Assembly: GCA_934234005.1 (NCBI GenBank)
Contig: CAKQHC010000034.1
Coordinates: forward strand, 1-14,081
Direction: 5' to 3'
Source: an uncultured Methanomassiliicoccales archaeon
Lineage (GTDB): Archaea > Thermoplasmatota > Thermoplasmata > Methanomassiliicoccales > Methanomethylophilaceae
Length of the DNA: 14,081 nt
Shown: one piece after another, positions 6,201-13,507 of the stretch
Position numbering within the stretch: position 1 is the stretch's first letter
Layout of the letters: each line of letters starts with the position of its first letter
Notes under the pieces: model-generated
Databases searched by the model: none
Seen by the model: the letters and a program-made list of their open reading frames with translations, nothing else
Told to the model about the DNA's origin: nothing
Position numbers and translations under genes: made by a program

Positions 6201-7505
6201 ATGGGATTCTTTGACAAGATATTCAAGAAGAAGGACAAGGAAGAGCCCGCAAAGGCCGAACCCGTAAAGGAAGAGAAGCCCTGCTGCGCAAAGGCCGAAC
6301 CCGCAAAAGAAGAGTGCTGCGCAAAGGCCGAACCCGTAAAGGAAGAGAAGCCCTGCTGCGCAAAGACTGAGCCCGCACCCGCCTCTGCATGCGGATGCGG
6401 AGCCGCAAAATCCGATGACGCAGGAGTTCCCATGGCAGATCTCGGAGAACTTCTCCCCGGAGCACCTCCGGGAGGAAAATTCAACCTCGCAATCTACTGG
6501 GCTGCAGCCTGCGGCGGATGCGACGTTTCCCTTCTGGACACCAACGACAGAATTCTCACCATCGGCGACATGGCCAACATCGTAATGTGGCCCGTTGCAT
6601 CCGACGGAAAAGAGAAGGACATCGAGGCAATGGAAGACGGAAGCATTCTTGTTTCCATCATTTCCGGAGCTGTCCGTAACTCCGAAAACGAGCACATGGT
6701 AAAGTTGCTCAGGAAGAAATCCAAAGTAGTCGTTTCCTACGGAACCTGCGCCTGCTTCGGAGGAAGCCCCGCACTTGCCAACCTCGTGCCCGGAGGAGCC
6801 AAGGATGTTCTGGATTATGTTTACGCCAAGACTCCCTCGTCCGCTAACTTCCAGGCAGACAACGGACACTCCGACAAACCCGTCATCCCCCAGAACGAGA
6901 CCGAGGTTCCCGAGGGAACTCTGACTTTGCCCGTTCTGTATGATACAGTCAAGACCCTTGACGATGTTATCGATGTGGATTACTATGTCCCCGGATGCCC
7001 CCCTATGCCCGAGACCATCTCCCAGATGCTGAAAGCCGTTGCCGACTTCGCATACAACGGAGTGCCTCTCCCGCCCAAGGGAACACACATCGGAGTAACA
7101 ACCAGAACACTCTGCGAAGAGTGCCCCAGAAAGAAAGAGAATGCAAGGATCACAAAGATTTGCGAAACCCATGAGGTTGATTTCAAAGACGGCGTATGTC
7201 TCATGGATCAGGGAATCCTGTGCCTCGGACCCGCAACCGTCGGAGGATGCGGAGCCAGATGCACCAAGGTCGGTCAGCCCTGCCGCGGATGTTACGGTCC
7301 CACTGCGGATGTCGAAGAGCAGGGAGCCTCCATGTTCACTGCAGTCGCATCCCTGTTCCCCGTCCTTGACAACGATGGTATCATCGGAGAGGACGAGATC
7401 ATCAAGATTATGAGCGAAGTGAAGGATCCTCTCGGATACTTCTACGCGTTCACTCTTGGAAAATCTCTCATTAAGAGAGCAGTCACTGAGAAAGGAGGTC
7501 AGTAA
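6201..7505 (+). CDS. mvhG: F420-non-reducing [NiFe]-hydrogenase small subunit with a Cys-rich repetitive N-terminal tail
   Basis: A 434-residue small subunit that relays electrons from the NiFe centre through three iron-sulfur clusters. The conserved body starts near residue 94 (FNLAIYWAAACGGC, proximal-cluster cysteines C104 and C107) and continues with GTCACFGG (181-188), PGCPP (264-268), C305/C308, and a cysteine-rich C-terminal part (C321, C333, C341, C350, C354, C361, C364). In front is a tail of about 93 residues rich in Lys, Glu, Pro and Ala, with tandem units ending in Cys-Cys (C28/29, C39/40, C52/53) and then CGCG (64-67). Known MvhG proteins are about 300 residues and lack it. AAGGAGG at 6185-6191 places the start at 6201, so the tail should be translated. 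Confidence 0.93.
   Translation: MGFFDKIFKKKDKEEPAKAEPVKEEKPCCAKAEPAKEECCAKAEPVKEEKPCCAKTEPAPASACGCGAAKSDDAGVPMADLGELLPGAPPGGKFNLAIYWAAACGGCDVSLLDTNDRILTIGDMANIVMWPVASDGKEKDIEAMEDGSILVSIISGAVRNSENEHMVKLLRKKSKVVVSYGTCACFGGSPALANLVPGGAKDVLDYVYAKTPSSANFQADNGHSDKPVIPQNETEVPEGTLTLPVLYDTVKTLDDVIDVDYYVPGCPPMPETISQMLKAVADFAYNGVPLPPKGTHIGVTTRTLCEECPRKKENARITKICETHEVDFKDGVCLMDQGILCLGPATVGGCGARCTKVGQPCRGCYGPTADVEEQGASMFTAVASLFPVLDNDGIIGEDEIIKIMSEVKDPLGYFYAFTLGKSLIKRAVTEKGGQ
6248..6365 (+). repeat. In-frame tandem repeat encoding the MvhG tail
   Basis: A 46-base sequence occurs twice without mismatch (6248-6293 and 6320-6365). Between them lies a diverged third copy shortened by six bases. The units encode AKAEPVKEEKPCC, AKAEPAKEECC and AKAEPVKEEKPCC (residues 17-53). 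The exact identity of two copies points to recent duplication or slippage and expansion; the length changes are multiples of three, so the frame is kept. Confidence 0.85.
6422..6426 (+). promoter_or_regulatory. Possible internal ribosome site for a tail-less MvhG
   Basis: AGGAG lies five bases before an in-frame ATG at 6432 (Met78 of MvhG). Starting there would give a 357-residue protein without the repeat tail. GGAG-type strings are frequent in this gly-rich operon (GGA codons), so this may be chance. Confidence 0.3.
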
Positions 7506-9023
7506 ATGGCAGCACCTATCATTTGGGATGACAAGAAGAAAGTCACCGAGAAGCGCGTGACCGTCGACCCCATCACCCGTCTCGAGGGTCACGGAAAGAT
7601 CGAGATCTTCCTCGACGACAAGGGAGACGTCGCCAACGCATACTGGCAGGTTCCCGAGCTTAGGGGATTCGAGAGATTCTGCGTCGGAAGGAAGGTAACC
7701 GAGCTCAACCAGATTACCGCAAGGCTCTGCGGTGTGTGCCCCGGTGCACACCACCTCGCAGCCACCAAGGCAATCGACGGATGCTACGGAACAAAACCCA
7801 CCGAGACCGCATACCTCATCAGGGATACGTTCTACAACGCACACTTCGTTCACAGCCACATTGCACACTTCTATGCATTGGCCGGACCCGATTTCGTGTG
7901 CGGACCTGCAGCACCCGCCGCAGACAGGAACATTCTCGGAGTCGTCGGACACGTCGGACTCGAACTCGGATCGGAAGTCATTAAGACCCGTGCAGAAGCC
8001 CAGAAGATTCAGGCAATCATCGGCGGAAAGCCCACGCACCCCCTCATGGGAGTTCCCGGAGGAGTCTCCAAAGCAGTAAGCAAGGAAGAGCAGAAGGAGA
8101 TCATCGGCTATGCCGAGAACATGGTTGAGTTCGCCAAGACAACACTCAAGGTCTTCAAGGACGTTGTCTTTGCCAACAAAGACTTCATGGATATCGTTCT
8201 GAACAAAGATCTCTACTATCACGAGACCTACCACATGGGTCTTGTCAACGAGAAAGGACAGTTCGAAATCCACGACGGAAAGGTCAAGGTTATCGACCAG
8301 AAAGGTGCCGACTACGATCTTTACGAACCCTTTGATTACCTCGACCACATTGCCGAGGCCGTCGAACCCTGGTCCTACGAGAAGTTCCCCTACCTCAAGA
8401 AACCCGGATACAAGGGACTCGTAGACGGACCCGACAGCGGTCTGTACAGAGCATCTCCTCTTTCCAGGCTGAACGTTGCCAAAGAAATGCCTACGCCCAT
8501 AGCTCAGGAGGCACTTCTTGAGTACCGTGGATTCATGAAGGACAACGGAGTCGAAGGACCCTGCCAGTTCACTCTTGCTACCCACTGGGCAAGAATCATT
8601 GAAATGATTTGCTGCGCAGAGAAGTGTCTCGAGGATGCCCAGAAGCCTGAACTCACCTACGGTGACATCAAGCAGAAGGATATCATCCCCGGAGGACGCG
8701 GAGTCGGAACCGTTGAGGCTCCCAGAGGAACACTCACGCACGACTACACCTGTGACGAGAACGGAATCGTTACCGCATGTAACATGGTTGTCGGAACTAC
8801 CAACAACAACGGACCTATCTGTATGGACGTTGCCAAGGTAGCCAAGGGACTCATCCACAACTTTGAGGTTTCTCCCGGTCTGCTGAACATGGTTGAAATG
8901 GCGTTCAGGGCATACGACCCCTGCAACTCCTGTGCAACCCACAGCCTTCCCGGACAGATGCCTATCACCGCAGTCATCAAGAATGCGGACGGATCCGTCT
9001 ACGACACAATCAGCCGCAACTGA
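7506..9023 (+). CDS. mvhA: F420-non-reducing [NiFe]-hydrogenase large subunit
   Basis: A 505-residue large subunit that holds the NiFe active site and splits H2 in the cytoplasm. The nickel-binding cysteine pairs are present: LCGVC (C75, C78) followed by HHLAATKAIDGCYG, and DPCNSCATH near the C-terminus (C473, C476, H479). DPITRLEGHGKI (21-32) is the usual N-terminal signature. The last 26 residues after H479 resemble the peptide that a maturation protease removes in MvhA proteins after nickel insertion. Both ligand pairs use cysteine codons, so there is no selenocysteine. The ATG abuts the mvhG TAA, with AGGAGG at 7493-7498. The maturation protease and hyp genes are not in the window. Confidence 0.97.
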   Translation: MAAPIIWDDKKKVTEKRVTVDPITRLEGHGKIEIFLDDKGDVANAYWQVPELRGFERFCVGRKVTELNQITARLCGVCPGAHHLAATKAIDGCYGTKPTETAYLIRDTFYNAHFVHSHIAHFYALAGPDFVCGPAAPAADRNILGVVGHVGLELGSEVIKTRAEAQKIQAIIGGKPTHPLMGVPGGVSKAVSKEEQKEIIGYAENMVEFAKTTLKVFKDVVFANKDFMDIVLNKDLYYHETYHMGLVNEKGQFEIHDGKVKVIDQKGADYDLYEPFDYLDHIAEAVEPWSYEKFPYLKKPGYKGLVDGPDSGLYRASPLSRLNVAKEMPTPIAQEALLEYRGFMKDNGVEGPCQFTLATHWARIIEMICCAEKCLEDAQKPELTYGDIKQKDIIPGGRGVGTVEAPRGTLTHDYTCDENGIVTACNMVVGTTNNNGPICMDVAKVAKGLIHNFEVSPGLLNMVEMAFRAYDPCNSCATHSLPGQMPITAVIKNADGSVYDTISRN

Positions 9024-9031
9024 TTATAAAC

Positions 9032-9064
9032 GGAGGGTATATCCCTCCACTTTATTTTTTTTTT
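9032..9064 (+). terminator. Terminator of the hdrA-mvhDGA operon
   Basis: Arms GGAGGG (9032-9037) and CCCTCC (9043-9048) pair around TATAT and are followed by a T-rich stretch through 9064. It lies nine bases after the mvhA stop, between two converging transcripts, and the hairpin could also slow the opposing transcript. Confidence 0.8.
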
Positions 9065-9070
9065 CAAAAA

Positions 9071-9850
9071 TTACGAATACGCGTGATTGTTATTTTTGCG
9101 AAATGTTTTGCCTTCAACCATAAGGTTGCAGCGTTTTCCCAAATCCAGTCCGTCAAGAAGATAAAGATGTGCCGAATCGAGATCAACAAGTTCGCTGTTC
9201 ATTACGGGCCCCAGCATATTTTCGCCTATTACATTTACAGGCGATCCGCCCAACATACGGTTGAATGCAGGCACGACTATAAACATGCGCGGAAGGGCTC
9301 TGTATTTTTGATTTGAACCGCATGTAAATGTTCCTCTCATCCAGCATGGTTCCGTCGTACATCTGCCGACACCGTCACGGAACATGACAGTAGGGTGATT
9401 GTGGGCCATAACCAATATCTCGCAATCCATAATCTCTTCGGACGGCCACACATGTCCGTGAATGAATCCGATATTGTTTATTTTCAGTCCCGACGCAGGC
9501 CTTATATGGACTTGTGAAGGAAGAAATTCATCAATATTCGTATCATGGTTTCCGCGTACAACATCGATCATATCAAAACGTTCCAGCAGTTTTTCAAAAA
9601 AATCCGGGATTTCTGCATATTCCTGTTTTGATGTACCCGGAACAGAATCTTTGACATCTCCGATTACAATCAATCTGTTTATGTCATCATCAGCTGATTT
9701 TATGATAGTTTCATACATGTCACTAGTATGAGACGTAAGGTGGAATCCTTTCGATCTCAAATGTGATTCCACACCTATGTGTAGATCTCCGATAACCAGA
9801 GAATTATCAGCCTTCAAAGCAGGAGTTCCATGGACGGGCTGTACGTACAT
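9071..9850 (-). CDS. Metallophosphoesterase (archaeal Icc-like family)
   Basis: A 259-residue calcineurin-like metallophosphoesterase. The two-metal site is complete: GDLHIG (D22, H24), GDVKD (D65), GNHD (N101, H102), HGH (131-133) and AHNHP (H150, H152). The layout resembles the archaeal COG1407 group of predicted phosphoesterases, whose substrate is not established; a nuclease or phosphodiesterase role is possible but not shown. No signal peptide or membrane segment is visible. The ATG lies two bases after the nnr stop and has no clear ribosome site of its own, so translation is probably coupled to nnr. It is the last gene of the srp19-nnr unit and converges on mvhA. Confidence 0.85.
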   Translation of the reverse strand: MYVQPVHGTPALKADNSLVIGDLHIGVESHLRSKGFHLTSHTSDMYETIIKSADDDINRLIVIGDVKDSVPGTSKQEYAEIPDFFEKLLERFDMIDVVRGNHDTNIDEFLPSQVHIRPASGLKINNIGFIHGHVWPSEEIMDCEILVMAHNHPTVMFRDGVGRCTTEPCWMRGTFTCGSNQKYRALPRMFIVVPAFNRMLGGSPVNVIGENMLGPVMNSELVDLDSAHLYLLDGLDLGKRCNLMVEGKTFRKNNNHAYS

Positions 9851-9852
9851 AA

Positions 9853-11229
9853 TTACACGAAAGAACGCAGAATTGTCGGAATACAGTCAATAACATCGGT
9901 TGCTATAAGGCCGTATGATTTTGATTCGAATGCTTTTTCCCCTGCCTTTCCGCATATGTATGCGCCTAAGCATGCAGAATCGAAAGCATTCATCCCTTTT
10001 GAAAGAAGGCCTGCAACTGCTCCGGAAAGAACATCGCCTGTTCCCGCACCGGTCATTGCTGCTGTTCCGGATTTGTTTATCCTTTTATGGATAGCATCCG
10101 CAATTATGTCTTCTTTTCCTTTAAGAAGAATAACAGCATTCAGCAATGACGAAACGTTTTCGATATCCATGCCTTCGGAGACAGATTGGTACTCTTTTTT
10201 ATGCGGTGTTACCACACAAGGAACTTCGAGGCGCAATCCGGAAAGACAGGATATTGCATCGGCATCTACGACAAGAGGCTTGCGGGAATTACGTATGAAC
10301 ATTCTGATTGCAGTTTTTGTTTCTTCGGAATTTCCGAGTCCGGGTCCGATTAATACCGAGTCGAAATTTTCCGATTCTTTAAGAAGATAATCTATGTGTT
10401 TTTCAGACAGTTTGTCTCCATCCAGCTTAGTTACCATAAGCACGGGACTATATGACGATACAATCGCAGATACGGATTCAGGTGTGAAAATTCTTACGCA
10501 ATCTGTACCTATGCGCAGTGCAGAGAGTCCGGACATAACGGGTGCTCCGAAATACGGTCCGCCTCCAATAATCATTAATTTGCCGTTTTGACCTTTGTGG
10601 CTGTCAGTCTGCGGAACGGGATATCTGCACAAATCTCCTGGGCCGATAATTGTGAATGCATCGGCAGGAATGCCAATGTCGCAGATGATAATCTTTCCGC
10701 AGTTTGAAGGATTCATGCCAGTTTTTGTATCATGGAATGTTATTGTAACATCGGGTTTTATTGTACAATCTGTATTGAATCCGGAGGGGATGTCGGCAGA
10801 TACTATTGTTTTTCCGGAATTATTTATTTTTTCGATACACGAGCGATACGGTTCCGATACACTGCCTTTTACGCCTGTTCCCAGAATACAATCTACGATA
10901 ACGTCGCAGTCTTCGAAAGAACAGTCGCAGTATTGTTCGATGCAGCATTCCAATAAAGAGTATTTTTCGCGGGAAATGTCGCTGTGGATTGCAGACGGTT
11001 TTTTTAACAATACGACCTTTGTCTGTACGGGATCCATATTCAGTGCAGCTGCAAAACCGTCTCCGCCGTTGTTGCCGGTACCGCATACGAATGCAATCTT
11101 TTTCTTGCCATATTCATTTTTCAGAAATTCAGAGATAGCTTTCCCTGCATTTTCCATTAATACGGATGTCGGTATGCCCAATGCTTCTGAATTTGCATCA
11201 AGAACTCTGGAGTCTATGATGCTTATCAA
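9853..11229 (-). CDS. nnr: Bifunctional NAD(P)HX epimerase / ADP-dependent NAD(P)HX dehydratase
   Basis: A 458-residue two-domain repair enzyme for damaged (hydrated) NADH and NADPH. The N-terminal YjeF_N epimerase domain (about 1-200) has CGTGNNGGDGFAAA (49-62) and SADIPSG (144-150). The C-terminal ribokinase-like dehydratase domain (about 205-455) has IGPGLG (294-299), VTPHKKEY (340-347) and MTGAGTGDVLSG (392-403), the last holding the catalytic aspartate. The start appears to be TTG at 11227-11229, four bases after the srp19 stop, preceded by GAGATGAT, which resembles the extended archaeal ribosome site GAGGTGAT. It lies between srp19 and a phosphoesterase in a coupled operon. It is full length for the fused form of the family. 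Confidence 0.94.
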   Translation of the reverse strand: MISIIDSRVLDANSEALGIPTSVLMENAGKAISEFLKNEYGKKKIAFVCGTGNNGGDGFAAALNMDPVQTKVVLLKKPSAIHSDISREKYSLLECCIEQYCDCSFEDCDVIVDCILGTGVKGSVSEPYRSCIEKINNSGKTIVSADIPSGFNTDCTIKPDVTITFHDTKTGMNPSNCGKIIICDIGIPADAFTIIGPGDLCRYPVPQTDSHKGQNGKLMIIGGGPYFGAPVMSGLSALRIGTDCVRIFTPESVSAIVSSYSPVLMVTKLDGDKLSEKHIDYLLKESENFDSVLIGPGLGNSEETKTAIRMFIRNSRKPLVVDADAISCLSGLRLEVPCVVTPHKKEYQSVSEGMDIENVSSLLNAVILLKGKEDIIADAIHKRINKSGTAAMTGAGTGDVLSGAVAGLLSKGMNAFDSACLGAYICGKAGEKAFESKSYGLIATDVIDCIPTILRSFV

Positions 11230-11233
11230 ACAA

Positions 11234-11533
11234 TCATCTCTTTGACTGATTTTCTACAAGAATCTTTCCGATTGCGGGAATGATGTCTGTTTTGGACATT
11301 TTTCCTTTTTCGACACGCACACATCCGTGTGATGCTCTGGGTGCCTTCGGATAACTCATCTTTTCAAATACTTCGAATTCAAGATCCAGCATCAATGCAC
11401 CTTTTGCAATTAAATCAAGACTGGGATTTTCAACGCATAACTCCTTAGGTGCTCTTCTTCCTTCAGATCTTGTGCGTCTTATATCGAAATATTCGGGCCA
11501 GAGTGTTATTGCAACATCAGCATCGTATGCCAT
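11234..11533 (-). CDS. srp19: Signal recognition particle 19 kDa protein
   Basis: A 99-residue SRP19, which binds the tip of 7S RNA and prepares it to accept SRP54. It has the family pattern LWPEYFD (11-17), RSEGRRAPKEL (22-32) and ENPSLDLIAKGA (35-46), followed by a basic segment. The ATG at 11531-11533 has no strong ribosome site, and the predicted promoter gives a short leader of perhaps 15 bases. It is the first gene of a three-gene unit with nnr and the phosphoesterase. Neither SRP54 nor 7S RNA was seen here. Confidence 0.9.
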   Translation of the reverse strand: MAYDADVAITLWPEYFDIRRTRSEGRRAPKELCVENPSLDLIAKGALMLDLEFEVFEKMSYPKAPRASHGCVRVEKGKMSKTDIIPAIGKILVENQSKR

Positions 11534-11566
11534 ATTGCACTGAATGACAAATTGATATTAATTGAT

Positions 11567-11600
11567 TGGCAATAAAATAAAAATCCCGCCGAAGCGGGAT
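11567..11600 (-). terminator. Terminator of rps8e, overlapping the srp19 promoter
   Basis: On the minus strand ATCCCGC (11594-11600 complement) pairs with GCGGGAT (11583-11589 complement) around a 4-base loop, followed by TTTTTATTTTATTG. It sits 25 bases beyond the rps8e stop. The downstream T/A tract also serves as a plausible TATA region for srp19. Confidence 0.75.
11571..11580 (-). promoter_or_regulatory. Probable TATA element for srp19-nnr
   Basis: TTATTTTATT on the minus strand lies about 40 bases before the srp19 ATG and predicts a start near 11550. It coincides with the T tract of the rps8e terminator. No better promoter exists in the 91-base gap. Confidence 0.4.
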
Positions 11601-11624
11601 AATTGGTTTGTCGATTGTGATTAC

Positions 11625-12002
11625 TCAAAGCAGGACAGCGTTAATGGCACCGTCTTGTCCGGGCCTGGAAGTCACAACAGCATCGCCGGCCTCGGTTGAG
11701 ATTGTGGCTCCCTTGTTGATGATGTTACGCTGAACGTAGTTAGGATCAGCGGGGTTGGACTTCACGGTCAGGATTTTTACTTTCTTGACGGTGTTGGTCT
11801 TTTTGTCGACCACATTTGCGTACTCTGCACTGAGCATTCCAACTTTCTTGTTTCCACCGGCTCCGCGGTATTGCTTGAGAACCTGTGCACCGATTTTGGT
11901 GAACTGTTTCTCTCTGCCGATTTCGAATTTCCTTTTGCCCTGGTTAGCGACAAGTCTGCCTCCAGTGGGCTTTCTGTTGGATTTACCCTGCCAAAGTGCC
12001 AT
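11625..12002 (-). CDS. rps8e: Small-subunit ribosomal protein S8e
   Basis: A 125-residue archaeal/eukaryotic-type ribosomal protein of the small subunit. It begins with MALWQGKSNRKPTGGR, the conserved RNA-binding N-terminus of S8e, and continues with KRKFEIGRE (23-31). The C-terminal part has NPADPNYVQRNIINKGA and the VTSRPGQDG segment typical of the family. Length is normal. It has its own strong TATA box about 30 bases upstream and its own terminator, so it appears to be a single-gene unit. The leader is predicted to be only about 10 bases. Confidence 0.96.
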   Translation of the reverse strand: MALWQGKSNRKPTGGRLVANQGKRKFEIGREKQFTKIGAQVLKQYRGAGGNKKVGMLSAEYANVVDKKTNTVKKVKILTVKSNPADPNYVQRNIINKGATISTEAGDAVVTSRPGQDGAINAVLL

Positions 12003-12030
12003 TGTAATCAGCAGGTTTATTGTGGTTCCC

Positions 12031-12039
12031 TATATAAAC
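12031..12039 (-). promoter_or_regulatory. TATA box of rps8e
   Basis: GTTTATATA on the minus strand, preceded by the purine-rich GAAAG typical of a TFB site, lies 29 bases before the start codon. It begins only a few bases after the fpg stop, so the fpg transcript runs directly into this promoter and no separate terminator is visible for fpg. Confidence 0.75.
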
Positions 12040-12042
12040 CTT

Positions 12043-12864
12043 TCAATTCTGACAGTGTTTGCAGAAAACGGAACCGCGTTGTCCTACGGTTTTACGAATC
12101 AATTTTTCCCCACATACGGGGCATGGGCAGCCTGCATGACCGTAAACAGACAGATATGGCGTATTGCGGTAATCTTTTCCGTGGCCGCGAATATAATCTT
12201 CATCAGAGATTTCATTCATCTCAACAAAGAATTTCATACACAATCCGATGTTGGTTGCAAGAGCCTCCCATTCATCGCAATCCAGGGTGTTTGCATTTCT
12301 TGTAGGAAGAATATGTGTTCTGAACAGAATTTCATCGGAATATATGTTTCCGATTCCCGCGATTACAGTTTGATCCAAAAGACATTCTTTTATGCTTCTT
12401 GAAGACGAACCGATTTTGGACCGAAGATATTTTCCCGTGACGCAGGCATCGAACGGCTCAGGGCCCAGTTTTTCTATGCCGCAATCATATTTTTCATCTG
12501 TATCGAACAACCAGAACCTTCCGAATCTTCTCGTGTCCGAATAACACAGATTCCATCCGTTGTCCAATTCGAAAATTACATGTGTATGCGGTTCGAATGT
12601 GTTTTCGGGCGGAAACGCAATCAGACAGCCCGTCATTCTGAGGTGAAGAATAAGTTTCCTGCCGCTTTTCATATAGAATATAAGGTACTTGCCGCGGCGT
12701 GACGAATCAAGAAACGCATCTCCGACAAGGCAAGTTGTGAATTCGTCGGCTGACGGGCGGGCAATTACCGACGTTTTCGAAACCGTGATGCTGACGATGG
12801 TATGTCCGATGATGTGCGAGGATACCATTCTGCGTACGGTTTCTACTTCGGGCAGTTCGGGCAT
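12043..12864 (-). CDS. fpg: Formamidopyrimidine-DNA glycosylase (Fpg/MutM)
   Basis: A 273-residue base-excision repair enzyme that removes oxidised purines such as 8-oxoguanine and nicks the DNA. All key parts are present: PELPEVE with catalytic P2 and E3, the beta-hairpin lysine K59 (RRGKY), M77 (LRMTG), R112 (DTRRFG), the helix-two-turn-helix GIGNIYSDE (170-178), and a C-terminal zinc finger with C248, C251, C268 and C271 plus R263. Length matches bacterial Fpg. The family is mainly bacterial and uncommon in archaea, so transfer is likely. The ATG lies one base after the phosphoesterase stop, with GGGATGAT as a possible ribosome site, so the two are coupled. Confidence 0.95.
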   Translation of the reverse strand: MPELPEVETVRRMVSSHIIGHTIVSITVSKTSVIARPSADEFTTCLVGDAFLDSSRRGKYLIFYMKSGRKLILHLRMTGCLIAFPPENTFEPHTHVIFELDNGWNLCYSDTRRFGRFWLFDTDEKYDCGIEKLGPEPFDACVTGKYLRSKIGSSSRSIKECLLDQTVIAGIGNIYSDEILFRTHILPTRNANTLDCDEWEALATNIGLCMKFFVEMNEISDEDYIRGHGKDYRNTPYLSVYGHAGCPCPVCGEKLIRKTVGQRGSVFCKHCQN

Positions 12865-12865
12865 A

Positions 12866-13507
12866 TCATCCCAAGGGGCCTATCAGTCTTACTTCGACTT
12901 TACCGTTTTCTATGCTGATTGCGGCACAGTGCCCGTCTCTGGCGGGGCCGGGATTGCAGAACACAGTCCCGTCTTTTTCAATGACTCCTATGTCTTCATG
13001 GATGTGTCCGGATAAAGCAAGAATCGGGCGGTATTTTTCAACTATTTTGTATATGGCGGGGCTGCCCACACTCAATCCCGAAGGTATCTTGTCAAGAATT
13101 CCGTATGACGGTGCATGAGTCATCAAAATCATGCCATTGGAAGATATACTGTCCAAACCCTCATACAGTTCATCTTCGTTTAATTCAAAAGTTGTATTGA
13201 ATATAGTAATATTGGATCCTCCGAGGCCCACAAGTTTATATCCGCACAAATCGACGCTTTTGCCGTGCATGTCTACTGCAACCGACGATATTTTTTGGGG
13301 AAGATCGCGCGGATCGCAGTTTCCCGGAATCACATAGACTTTGGATTTAATCATTGATATGATTTCTGCTGCCTCTTCGCCAGAGCCAAAATCTGTAACA
13401 TCTCCGAGGAAAAGAACGAATTCAGCATCATTTTTAGAAATTTCATCATTAATCCACTCAATAGCCGATTTTTTCTGATGAAGGTCAGAAATCACCAAGA
13501 ATTTCAT
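12866..13507 (-). CDS. Metallophosphoesterase (Icc-related)
   Basis: A 213-residue calcineurin-like phosphoesterase with a full set of metal ligands: SDLH (D8, H10), GDVTD (D36), GNCD (N63, D65), THAPSYG (H131) and SGHIH (H168, H170). The usual GNHD motif reads GNCD, a change found in the COG2129 Icc-related group, to which I would assign it. CNPGPARDG (184-192) is also typical. The substrate is unknown. It is upstream of and coupled to fpg, which might suggest a link to DNA repair, but this is only context. An AT-rich element (GTTTATAATTA, about 13514-13524) lies too close to the ATG to be an ideal promoter, so the true promoter is uncertain. Confidence 0.86.
   Translation of the reverse strand: MKFLVISDLHQKKSAIEWINDEISKNDAEFVLFLGDVTDFGSGEEAAEIISMIKSKVYVIPGNCDPRDLPQKISSVAVDMHGKSVDLCGYKLVGLGGSNITIFNTTFELNEDELYEGLDSISSNGMILMTHAPSYGILDKIPSGLSVGSPAIYKIVEKYRPILALSGHIHEDIGVIEKDGTVFCNPGPARDGHCAAISIENGKVEVRLIGPLG

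Noticed and set aside
6156..8942. Stop-free frame of 928 codons on the minus strand
   Set aside because: It lies opposite mvhG and mvhA, which have clear family motifs. Its own translation is Val/Gly/Ser/Leu-rich without any domain, a by-product of codon bias.
7506..9023. Selenocysteine in the hydrogenase large subunit
   Set aside because: All four nickel-ligand positions are ordinary cysteine codons and there is no in-frame TGA.
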